Shown here: one piece after another, positions 1-5,308 of the stretch
Numbering within the stretch: position 1 is the first letter of the stretch
Layout of the letters: each line of letters opens with the position of its first letter
NCBI GenBank assembly: GCA_007133115.1
Contig: SLNI01000142.1
Span: 1-6,721, forward strand
Direction of reading: 5' to 3'
DNA length: 6,721 nt
Source: Thioalkalivibrio sp.
GTDB taxonomy: Bacteria; Pseudomonadota; Gammaproteobacteria; Ectothiorhodospirales; Ectothiorhodospiraceae
Notes under the pieces: model-generated
Database searches by the model: none
What the model saw: only the letters and a program-made list of their open reading frames with translations
Told to the model about the DNA's origin: nothing
Translations under genes and position numbers: made by a program

Positions 1-327
1 GCGACACGGCTGGCCTTCGACATCAAGGCGGGGGCCGCACGGGTGGGTTCGGCGAATGGCGCAGGCTACGTCGTCGAGCATCGCACACCGTCCAGGCGGG
101 GTCAGTGTACGGGTCCGTACACCGTGCAGCTCGACAAGGTCGGCGCCCTGATCATCTGGTGCCGGGGCGACAGTGGCGAAGACGTCGTATCCAGCCACGG
201 CACCAGCTACCACGGGCGTTTCGTCGATACCCCGCGCACCTGGATTCTCGAGAAGGGTGCAGGGGAGACGCTGCTCATTCGCCTCGAGCGGCAGAGCGGC
301 CGGATCGTGATCGCCGAGGCCCTGTGA
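1..327 (+). CDS. 3' end of an unrecognised protein gene (5' truncated by the window edge)
   Basis: The reading frame is open from base 1 and ends at a TGA at 325-327, giving the last 108 residues of a longer protein. A GTG at position 43 is an internal valine rather than a convincing start: it has no Shine-Dalgarno sequence and the frame continues upstream. Codons are strongly G/C at the third position, as in the neighbouring real genes, which supports genuine coding. I do not recognise the family. The segment alternates short hydrophobic stretches with charged turns, for example VGALIIWC, TLLIRLER and GRIVIAEAL, which suggests a beta-rich C-terminal domain. There are two cysteines (residues 36 and 54 of the visible part) that could form a disulfide if the protein is exported; this is inference. 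It lies 22 bases upstream of the broken acetyltransferase gene in the same direction, so the two were probably once co-transcribed. Confidence 0.6.
   Translation, partial: ATRLAFDIKAGAARVGSANGAGYVVEHRTPSRRGQCTGPYTVQLDKVGALIIWCRGDSGEDVVSSHGTSYHGRFVDTPRTWILEKGAGETLLIRLERQSGRIVIAEAL
105..122. repeat. Perfect 8-bp inverted repeat with 2-bp spacer
   Basis: GTGTACGG at 105-112 is followed by GT and then CCGTACAC at 115-122, a perfect dyad. It lies inside the coding region of the first gene. It may be chance or a protein-binding site; nothing nearby shows a regulatory role. Confidence 0.5.
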
Positions 328-349
328 ACCGGGATATACAGGAGGAGTC

Positions 350-554
350 ATGCACGGACCGAGCCCGGACACCCAGCACCCGATGGAGGGATTCCCGCAG
401 GTCTGCTTCATCCGCAACACGGTGCGCAACGTCAACATCATCGTCGGTGAGTACACGTACTACGATGATCCGGAGAACTCCGAGGGCGGAGCCCCGACCG
501 TCCGAGTTTCCCTACAAGGGTGATTCGGTCGTCGGCAATGATGTCTGGATCGGC
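350..554 (+). pseudogene. Vat/CatB-like hexapeptide-repeat O-acetyltransferase, internally deleted and 3' truncated
   Basis: An ATG at 350 follows a strong AGGAGG at 340-345. The first ~46 codons read as the N-terminus of the xenobiotic acetyltransferase (Vat/CatB, left-handed beta-helix) family, with VCFIRNTV and then GEYTYYDDPENSEG. After that the frame is lost and stops at a TGA at 521-523. From about 500, in the +1 shifted frame, a second family segment appears: EFPYKGDSVVGNDVWIG at 504-554. In intact relatives these blocks are separated by roughly 60 residues, which carry the start of the beta-helix and the asparagine-histidine motif with the catalytic histidine; those are missing here. 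After residue IG at 554 all similarity ends, so roughly the last 90 residues (remaining hexapeptide coils and C-terminal helix) are also absent. Intact enzymes transfer acetyl from acetyl-CoA to hydroxyls of small molecules such as chloramphenicol or streptogramin A. This copy cannot be functional. The family call is from remembered motifs; the deletion sizes are estimates. Confidence 0.8.
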
Positions 555-566
555 CCACCAGGAGAA

Positions 567-600
567 GGGACCCGCAACCGGAGCGCCGGCCGCGGGCCCC
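567..600 (-). terminator. Candidate hairpin between convergent genes (weak terminator)
   Basis: Arms at 567-575 (GGGACCCGC) and 592-600 (GCGGGCCCC) pair over 9 bp with one mismatch, around a GC-rich loop that has its own CCGG/CCGG dyad. Read on the minus strand, it lies 12 bases past the lipoprotein stop codon and is followed by TTCTCC, only a poor U-tract. On the plus strand it is followed by GTTTG. It may act as a weak terminator for the lipoprotein gene. Confidence 0.3.
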
Positions 601-612
601 GTTTGGGCTTAC

Positions 613-1095
613 CTACTCGGCGGGCAGGGCGCTTGCCGCAGGTTCCTCGGCGGCGTCCGAGTCTTCCGTCATGCGTGCCCACGTGGCCTTGATGTCGTCC
701 CAGACGGCCGCAGTCCGGTTTTGGGTGGCTTCTCCGGCTTCACCCGAGAACTCGCGAGCCCGGTCCCAGGCCTGCTCGGCGCGATCGCGGGCTGCCGCGG
801 CCGCATCCTTGGTCCGTTCCCAGCCCTCGCCGCTCTGCTCCTGACCGACGCGCCAGGCCTCTTCCGCCCGTTCACGGGCTTCCACGGCCAACTCGTTGGC
901 ACGATCCCATAACCGGTCGGCTTCCGACTGGACGTCGGTGTCCATCTCGTCCGCCGGGGCCGCTGGCTCGGGCTCTGGCGCGACGGTCTGCGGTTCCATG
1001 GGCGGTTCTGCCGCAGGTGCCGGAGCGTCGTTGCGGTCGCAGCCGACCAGCGCCAGCGCGATGGAAAGGGAAAACAGTATCAACAGGTAACGCAT
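613..1095 (-). CDS. Small lipoprotein with tandem 29-residue Trp/Ala/Glu-rich helical repeats
   Basis: A 160-residue protein. Residues 1-18 are a signal peptide (MRY, then a hydrophobic stretch) ending in lipobox LVGC, with the lipidated cysteine at 19. Asp at +2 (residue 20) is the classical inner-membrane retention signal for Lol sorting in enterobacteria, so an inner-membrane anchor is inferred. Residues 21-50 form a Pro/Ala/Glu-rich linker. Residues 62-90 and 91-119 are two exactly adjacent 29-residue repeats with 14 identical positions (pattern W-x-R, then ARxRAExAW, then SGE). The region is predicted to be long amphipathic helix, possibly coiled coil. Tryptophans fall at 63, 81, 92, 110, 132 and 139. 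The tail is acidic and Ala-rich. The start is fixed by AAGGAGG five bases upstream; a longer in-frame start at 1176 would add 27 residues before the signal peptide and is rejected. No named family is recognised; a periplasmic scaffold or spacer role is speculation. It lies 135 bases downstream of the DUF4126 gene. Confidence 0.85.
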   Translation of the reverse strand: MRYLLILFSLSIALALVGCDRNDAPAPAAEPPMEPQTVAPEPEPAAPADEMDTDVQSEADRLWDRANELAVEARERAEEAWRVGQEQSGEGWERTKDAAAAARDRAEQAWDRAREFSGEAGEATQNRTAAVWDDIKATWARMTEDSDAAEEPAASALPAE

Positions 1096-1100
1096 CTCAT

Positions 1101-1107
1101 CCTCCTT
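1101..1107 (-). promoter_or_regulatory. Ribosome binding site of the lipoprotein gene
   Basis: AAGGAGG on the minus strand, with a five-base spacer (ATGAG) to the ATG at 1095. It decides the start: the protein then begins directly with the lipoprotein signal peptide instead of the longer in-frame extension. Confidence 0.85.
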
Positions 1108-1205
1108 GTGAGCGGTGCACATCCGCACAGTCAAGTTTAGCGCACGCTGGCCCGGGTGGTGTGCCTCGGTGCCCAACGTCGGTTCGCAGCCAAGGCGAAA
1201 GTCGC

Positions 1206-1224
1206 AGCCCCCGCGGGGGTGGCT
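1206..1224 (-). terminator. GC-rich hairpin just after the DUF4126 stop
   Basis: AGCC, then C-rich and G-rich arms, then GGCT form a near-perfect palindrome with one bulged base and almost no loop. It starts six bases past the minus-strand stop at 1231. There is no U-tract; the following sequence is GCGACTTTCGCC. It could attenuate read-through into the lipoprotein gene, or simply be a GC-rich palindrome. Confidence 0.3.
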
Positions 1225-1230
1225 CCAATC

Positions 1231-1842
1231 TCAGGGGTCCGCGGCCGGTGCGCTGCGCCGCCGGCTGCGGAGCAGTCGGACCAGGCGGATGAGCAGCCAC
1301 ACGAGAGCCAGGATGACCAGTACGCCGAAAACCAGTGGAATCAGGAGTGCGAACGCGATCGTCAGCAGGCTGCCCCCAGTTTCCGAGGTGGCGATCAGTG
1401 GATTGGCCAGACCGCCGGTCGAGGTTGTGGACACTCCGCGGGCCAGCACGGTCGTGCCCTGCACGATGCCCGCCGCACCGCCGCCCAGCAGCGCCGCCGT
1501 GCCCCACTGCAGCAGCCCGTTCATCTCGGGCAGCAACGACGCCACGATCACCGTGCCGCCGCCGATCGCGGCCGGAGTGGCCAGGGTGTCGAGCAGGTTG
1601 TCGACCACCGGGATGTAATAGGCGCCGGCTTCGAGCAGGGCCGCGATGCCCACCACGACCAGCACCGGGTCCGAGGCCAGCCACGCAAATTCCTCGCCCA
1701 GTTCGAGCAGGCCGAGGCGCGAGGCCAGCCCCAGTGCCAGCACCGGCAGGAACACGCGCATTCCAGCGGCCGCACTCAGGCTGATGCCCGCCATCAGCGC
1801 GGAAACGGTGCCCAGGTCGCCTATGTTTTCCATGAGCGGCAT
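1231..1842 (-). CDS. DUF4126 family multi-spanning membrane protein
   Basis: A 203-residue hydrophobic protein. The N-terminal part has the family pattern GISLSAAAGMRVFLPVLALGL (residues 19-39, glycine/arginine motif followed by FLP), then FAWLASDPVLVVVGIAALLE (52-71) and IPVVDNLLDTLATP (77-90), all typical of DUF4126 (Pfam PF13548). Hydrophobic segments lie at about 14-42, 58-73, 92-106, 113-133 and 158-190. A strongly basic tail (RLVRLLRSRRR, 186-196) would stay cytoplasmic by the positive-inside rule. The function of the family is unknown. The start is uncertain: TTG at 1851, ATG at 1842 and ATG at 1833 are all in frame and none has a clear Shine-Dalgarno. ATG 1842 is used here, and 1833 is nearly as likely. 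The gene lies 51 bases after the AsmA-like gene in the same direction, which suggests co-transcription and perhaps translation aided by the upstream gene. Confidence 0.85.
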   Translation of the reverse strand: MPLMENIGDLGTVSALMAGISLSAAAGMRVFLPVLALGLASRLGLLELGEEFAWLASDPVLVVVGIAALLEAGAYYIPVVDNLLDTLATPAAIGGGTVIVASLLPEMNGLLQWGTAALLGGGAAGIVQGTTVLARGVSTTSTGGLANPLIATSETGGSLLTIAFALLIPLVFGVLVILALVWLLIRLVRLLRSRRRSAPAADP

Positions 1843-1893
1843 TCTAGCCAAGAGCGGCGCGGAGGCGCGCGGCGCGTCGATTGAAGCCCGCGA

Positions 1894-4839
1894 TCACCGT
1901 GCCGGGCTTTGCCCGGCGCGCCAGGTGTCGAACCAGCGGCGCGGGCGCACGATGCGCAGGGTCGGTTCGTTGTCGTTCAGTTCGACGCCGAGGCCGAGCG
2001 CGCCCAGGCTTGCATACAACGCGCCGTTGGACGTGCCCTGCGCCAGTTCCAGGTCGGCGAGCAGCATGAGGTTCTCGCCCTGAAGATCGAGATCGCTGAG
2101 CCGGATCCGGGTGTCGTTCAGGTCCAGCAGCGCGGTCCCCTCGATGCCCTGCACGTTCAGCAGTCGGCCCAGCCAGCCATTGTCTCTTGCACGGGCGAGA
2201 AACAGGCGGGCCAGCAGGCCGGTATCGCGCATCGTCAGCGTCAGCCGACTGGCCAGGTGGATCTGCTCCGTCCAGCGCAGTTGCGCGTCGTCGAAGTCGA
2301 GTTGCACCCACCAGCCGGCATCGCCCGGTTCCTCGCCGTTCTGCCGCTGCACCTGATCCAGGCGCAGGAAGGAATGCGCCGCATTGAATTGTCGGGTCGC
2401 CAGGTCGCCATCCGCGAGCCGCAGGGCGAGCTGCAGGTCCCCGCGCAGGTGTTGGTCGAGTAACGCCAGTTCGACGTCGGAGGCGCGCAGGTTGACTTCG
2501 CCCTGCGCGGTGAGCCCCACCAGTGTGAACTCGCTGGCGAGCTGCGCCGTCCCGCCGAGCAGCGTGATACCCGCGTCCTCGGGCAAGTAGGCGTTGTACC
2601 GGCTGAAATCCGGAACCTCCGTCTCCGGCAGGGAAATCCGTGTGGTGAAGTGCCGGGGCTCCGGTGCCGCAAGTACTTCCGAGAACCGCCTGGTTTGGGT
2701 CGTGACGAGCAGATCACGGCCCTGCAGCTGCGGTCGCTCGTCGTCCCGGCGCTGCAGCGCGTAGCGCGGAATCTCGAGCGTGAGGTGGGCCTCTTCGGGT
2801 GTTTCCAACCGCGCGTTCAATTCGCCGCGGCCGGCCGCTTGATGGTCGAGAAAGCCCACCTGCAGCTGTTCGGCGGCCACTCGCAACCGAGTCCCCGGGA
2901 GAATCCGGTTGCCCTCGAAGCTGCCCTCGAGGTGGATCTGCCCCACGCCCTCAACCGCGAGACCGTGAGCGTCGGGAAGAAACGCGTTCAGGAACCCGAG
3001 TTGCCGAACGCTGCCTTCCAGAACCCATTGGCCGCCTGGCGCGCCGTTCCGGCGGTGCAGACGCCCTTCGCGCAGTACCAGATCGCTTTCCAGGTGTTCC
3101 GTCTCCGGTGTTTCGCCCCGGGCCTGCCAACGTAGACGGCTCCCGCCGATATCCAGCTGTGTGCCGTCCAGCGTGGCCTCGTTGAGGGCCAGCGTGAACT
3201 CGAGGTCGTTTTCCACGGTGTGCCCTCGCAGGCGGGTGCGCAGCTTTTCGCCGGATAGTGAAAGCGAGCCCCGCATTTTGTTCTCGGCCACGACCAGGCG
3301 CCCCTTACTCAGCGCACCGCCGCCGATCAGCCGCAGCGGCGCGGGGTCGGCGAGGAAGGGCTCGAGGTAAGGCTGCAACGCGCTGATGTCGGGCAGGCGC
3401 GCAGCCTGCCAGACGATCTCCGCACGGCTACCGTCCCTGACCTGTTCCGGATCGAAGGGGCCGGTCGCCGACAGCTGCAGTTCGGCACCGGCGAGCAGCG
3501 GGCGCGCCTGGTGCTGCACCGTAGCTCCGGTCAGCAGCACATCCAGCGAGATCTGGTCGTTCTCCAGTCCCGCGCGCAGCGTGCCTTCGCCGCTGGCGGC
3601 GTAAGCGAGCCCTCTGACCTCGAGTTGCGGTGCGCTGATCTCCAGCCGGGCCGCAACCGGGCGCCGGCCCAGCGTCTCCAGCTCCGCCGCCACTTCGCCT
3701 GCGCCGCGCAGCCGAATGCCCTGGTCGTCGAGCACGTGCGCCAGATAGGGATCGAGCATATCCAGGCGGATCACGTCACCGCGCAGCGCAAGCCGTGCCC
3801 GGGCCGGTTCCTCCAACCGGTCCAGGCGCCGGTTGTTCAGGTCCACCGTGAGCGTCAGTGCAGTCTCGTGGGCGTAGGGGTCTGCATCGGCCAGGGTCAC
3901 GTCGCGCAGCTGCGTGCTGAATGTCAGCCATTCCGGGTGTTCGGGGGACACCGCCAGGAGCACCGTGCCGTCGCCCTCCGCGCGGTGTGTGCTAGCGATC
4001 GCCCCTTGCGCGGCCGGTTCTCGGTCCGGCCAGAGATCCTCACGCAGTCGCGGCTCATCGACTTCGACACGCAATGCGGGCGAGTCCAGCTGCAGGGTGC
4101 TGCCCGGTGCCAGTACTCCCCGAGTCAACGTCAGATCGCCCTGCAGCCGGCCATGCCCGGACAGCGCGAGCCAGGGCAGGGGTTCCAGATAGGGCATGAA
4201 GACATCCCAGGCGTCGGCATGGGCATCCAGCTGAACGGCGCCGGACAAGGCCTCCAGAATCTGCGCGCCGACCTCCATCGGTGCGACACGGGTCAGCGAA
4301 GCCTCGGCGGCAAGGCCGATGTCGCGCACCAGAGTGGCGCCGTCGCTATCGCGCCGCAGTCGGCCGTTCTCCAGCCGGAGCGCGAGGCGGGAGATCGCCA
4401 GCTGCCGAGCCGTGAATACCGTGTCCTTCAGGCGTAGTTCCCCGGCGCCCTCGAGGACCAGTTCGTTCAGCGTCAGGCGCCGGATCCCGCGGGCATCGAG
4501 CGTACGGATGTGCAACTCGCCACGCAGCAGCGCGAGCAGCGAGAGTCCCAGCGTGGCACGGTCTGCAGCGACGGAGAGCGCGAGTTCGTCGTCTTCCCGG
4601 GCCAGATGGAACCCCTCGACCTCCCAGCGACCGGGGTGTCGGCTGCGGCCGGTCTCCCAGGAGATCTCGACTCCTTCTACCTGGGAGAGCCGCTGCGGCA
4701 GCCATGGGCTGTTGAGCAGCCAGTAGCTGCCCGCGAACCAGACCAGCGCCAGCAGCGTCAGTCCAGCGAGCAGCGACAGGACTGGACGGCGGTGGAAGAG
4801 GGTCGGGCGTTTCGACATCTCGGCACCCCAGATTTTCAT
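1894..4839 (-). CDS. AsmA/TamB-like large inner-membrane protein with five ~130-residue repeats
   Basis: A 981-residue protein. It has a short basic N-terminus (KRPTLFHRR), one membrane segment at about 20-42, and then some 940 residues of short alternating beta strands predicted to be periplasmic. This architecture is that of the AsmA-like superfamily (AsmA, TamB, YdbH, YhdP), whose members form long hydrophobic grooves that move phospholipid between the inner and outer membranes. The segment GVEISWETGRSRHPGRWEVEGFHL (57-79, shown split: W61 to W72) is the usual first strand unit after the anchor. A repeated motif starts with PYLEP/AYLPE-like residues at 216, 364, 490, 619 and 750, spaced 148, 126, 129 and 131. 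Each is followed 12-16 residues later by a glycine cluster and 33-36 residues later by a strand such as LRVAAEQLQVGF. It is too long for YdbH and lacks recognisable TamB C-terminal sequence, so the exact subfamily is open. The start at 4839 is chosen because AGAAGGG lies five bases upstream; ATG 4818 is possible. The gene leads an apparent operon with the DUF4126 gene. Confidence 0.8.
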   Translation of the reverse strand: MKIWGAEMSKRPTLFHRRPVLSLLAGLTLLALVWFAGSYWLLNSPWLPQRLSQVEGVEISWETGRSRHPGRWEVEGFHLAREDDELALSVAADRATLGLSLLALLRGELHIRTLDARGIRRLTLNELVLEGAGELRLKDTVFTARQLAISRLALRLENGRLRRDSDGATLVRDIGLAAEASLTRVAPMEVGAQILEALSGAVQLDAHADAWDVFMPYLEPLPWLALSGHGRLQGDLTLTRGVLAPGSTLQLDSPALRVEVDEPRLREDLWPDREPAAQGAIASTHRAEGDGTVLLAVSPEHPEWLTFSTQLRDVTLADADPYAHETALTLTVDLNNRRLDRLEEPARARLALRGDVIRLDMLDPYLAHVLDDQGIRLRGAGEVAAELETLGRRPVAARLEISAPQLEVRGLAYAASGEGTLRAGLENDQISLDVLLTGATVQHQARPLLAGAELQLSATGPFDPEQVRDGSRAEIVWQAARLPDISALQPYLEPFLADPAPLRLIGGGALSKGRLVVAENKMRGSLSLSGEKLRTRLRGHTVENDLEFTLALNEATLDGTQLDIGGSRLRWQARGETPETEHLESDLVLREGRLHRRNGAPGGQWVLEGSVRQLGFLNAFLPDAHGLAVEGVGQIHLEGSFEGNRILPGTRLRVAAEQLQVGFLDHQAAGRGELNARLETPEEAHLTLEIPRYALQRRDDERPQLQGRDLLVTTQTRRFSEVLAAPEPRHFTTRISLPETEVPDFSRYNAYLPEDAGITLLGGTAQLASEFTLVGLTAQGEVNLRASDVELALLDQHLRGDLQLALRLADGDLATRQFNAAHSFLRLDQVQRQNGEEPGDAGWWVQLDFDDAQLRWTEQIHLASRLTLTMRDTGLLARLFLARARDNGWLGRLLNVQGIEGTALLDLNDTRIRLSDLDLQGENLMLLADLELAQGTSNGALYASLGALGLGVELNDNEPTLRIVRPRRWFDTWRAGQSPAR
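1901..1917 (-). repeat. Perfect 7-bp hairpin inside the last codons of the AsmA-like gene
   Basis: GCCGGGC at 1901-1907, loop TTT, GCCCGGC at 1911-1917. On the minus strand the stem ends four bases before the TGA at 1896-1894. It has no following U-tract, so it is not a standard intrinsic terminator. It could stabilise the mRNA 3' end or tune the amount of transcript reaching the DUF4126 gene. Confidence 0.45.
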
Positions 4840-4844
4840 GCAGA

Positions 4845-4851
4845 CCCTTCT
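4845..4851 (-). promoter_or_regulatory. Ribosome binding site of the AsmA-like gene
   Basis: AGAAGGG on the minus strand with a five-base spacer (TCTGC) before the ATG at 4839. It supports that start over ATG 4818, and over far-upstream in-frame starts up to 5187, whose translation has no signal or family pattern. Confidence 0.65.
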
Positions 4852-4856
4852 GGCGG

Positions 4857-4885
4857 GGTATGGTACCGGTTGTCCGGGCTGTCGA
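4857..4885 (-). promoter_or_regulatory. Weak candidate sigma-70 promoter for the AsmA-like gene
   Basis: On the minus strand, TCGACA (RC of 4880-4885, 5 of 6 to the -35 consensus) is separated by exactly 17 bases from CATACC (RC of 4857-4862, 3 of 6 to the -10 consensus). It would give a very short leader just upstream of the ribosome binding site. The match at -10 is poor, so this is tentative. Confidence 0.2.
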
Positions 4886-5063
4886 TGCATCACCCGACGC
4901 TTCCGAATCCACACGGCCACGCAATCGGCGTCAGCATGGAGTTGCAGGGATCCTGAATCCACCCGTCGCGCCGACGCGCACCGGCGGGTGATTGTGTCCC
5001 GCATGGTCCAGAATGGACGGCCAAACATCCGTTGGATCGGCTGATGGCAAGCTGTGGGATGCT

Positions 5064-5213
5064 GCCCCCTCTCCTGATCGAGAGCCGGTATCCGATGGTC
5101 TTGTGGATGTGGCGCTGGAGGATATCGGCCGAGCCATCTGTATCGAAGTTCCTGATCGGTACGCCGTTCGGCACTCGGCTGTTCCAAACTCGGGTGCAGT
5201 CGCGCGGGCAGGA
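5064..5213 (-). pseudogene. Possible relic of an FG-GAP/VCBS repeat protein gene
   Basis: On the minus strand, starting just after an in-frame TGA (5216-5214), the translation includes NFDTDGSADILQRH, encoded about 5147-5109. This matches the core of FG-GAP/VCBS (integrin-like beta-propeller) repeats: phenylalanine, then the calcium-binding DxDGxxD loop, then a short hydrophobic strand ILxRH. A following stretch, GYRLSIRRGG, has the place and feel of the next blade strand. Outside this block no family pattern survives, no second repeat is seen, and the frame starts with a GTG without a ribosome binding site. In intact proteins such repeats come in sets of four to seven on secreted or surface proteins. 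The best reading is a decayed fragment; a chance match cannot be excluded from one motif. Confidence 0.35.
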
Positions 5214-5296
5214 TCAGGCGAGCCCGGTTTGGAGTGAAATAAGGCGACGGACCGCGCGAAACAGCGGCAACATCAGGTCATCGTTGGATGAGGTCT

Positions 5297-5302
5297 CAGG
5301 AG
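5297..5302 (+). promoter_or_regulatory. Ribosome binding site of the GNAT gene
   Basis: CAGGAG with a six-base spacer (CAGCAG) before the ATG at 5309. It favours this start over the in-frame ATG at 5288, which lacks a comparable site. Confidence 0.7.
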
Positions 5303-5308
5303 CAGCAG

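Larger units (their letters stand above)
4840..5308. other. 469-base region without an intact gene, between divergent genes
   Basis: This stretch separates the AsmA-like start (minus strand) from the GNAT start (plus strand) and must hold the promoters of both. Short open frames occur in several phases, but none has a ribosome binding site plus a recognisable protein. No tRNA, rRNA, transposase or tandem repeat is visible. The one recognisable element is the FG-GAP/VCBS-like motif on the minus strand, listed separately. For the plus-strand GNAT gene I could not identify a convincing -35/-10 pair. Confidence 0.6.

Noticed and set aside
105..692. A 195-codon plus-strand frame that includes EFPYKGDSVVGNDVWIG
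   Set aside because: Only the short acetyltransferase block in it is meaningful; its upstream part is an Arg-rich shadow of the first gene and its downstream part runs antisense into the lipoprotein gene.
1156..1884. A 242-codon open frame on the plus strand across the DUF4126 gene
   Set aside because: The composition is Gln/Arg/His-rich, typical of a shadow of a hydrophobic protein gene; the minus-strand DUF4126 reading is recognisable.
3511..4437. A 308-codon open frame on the plus strand, antisense to the AsmA-like gene
   Set aside because: It is rich in Arg, Gln and Pro with no family pattern or RBS, and lies wholly opposite a clear repeat-bearing protein; high GC at third positions keeps the opposite frame open.
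5010..5022. Short inverted repeat GTCCA-GAA-TGGAC
   Set aside because: Five-base arms are expected by chance in a GC-rich sequence of this length, and no regulatory context is seen.
4840..5187. N-terminal extension of the AsmA-like protein from an upstream in-frame start
   Set aside because: The 116 extra residues are Arg/Pro/His-rich with no pattern, would place the membrane anchor deep inside the protein, and the ATG at 4839 has its own RBS.
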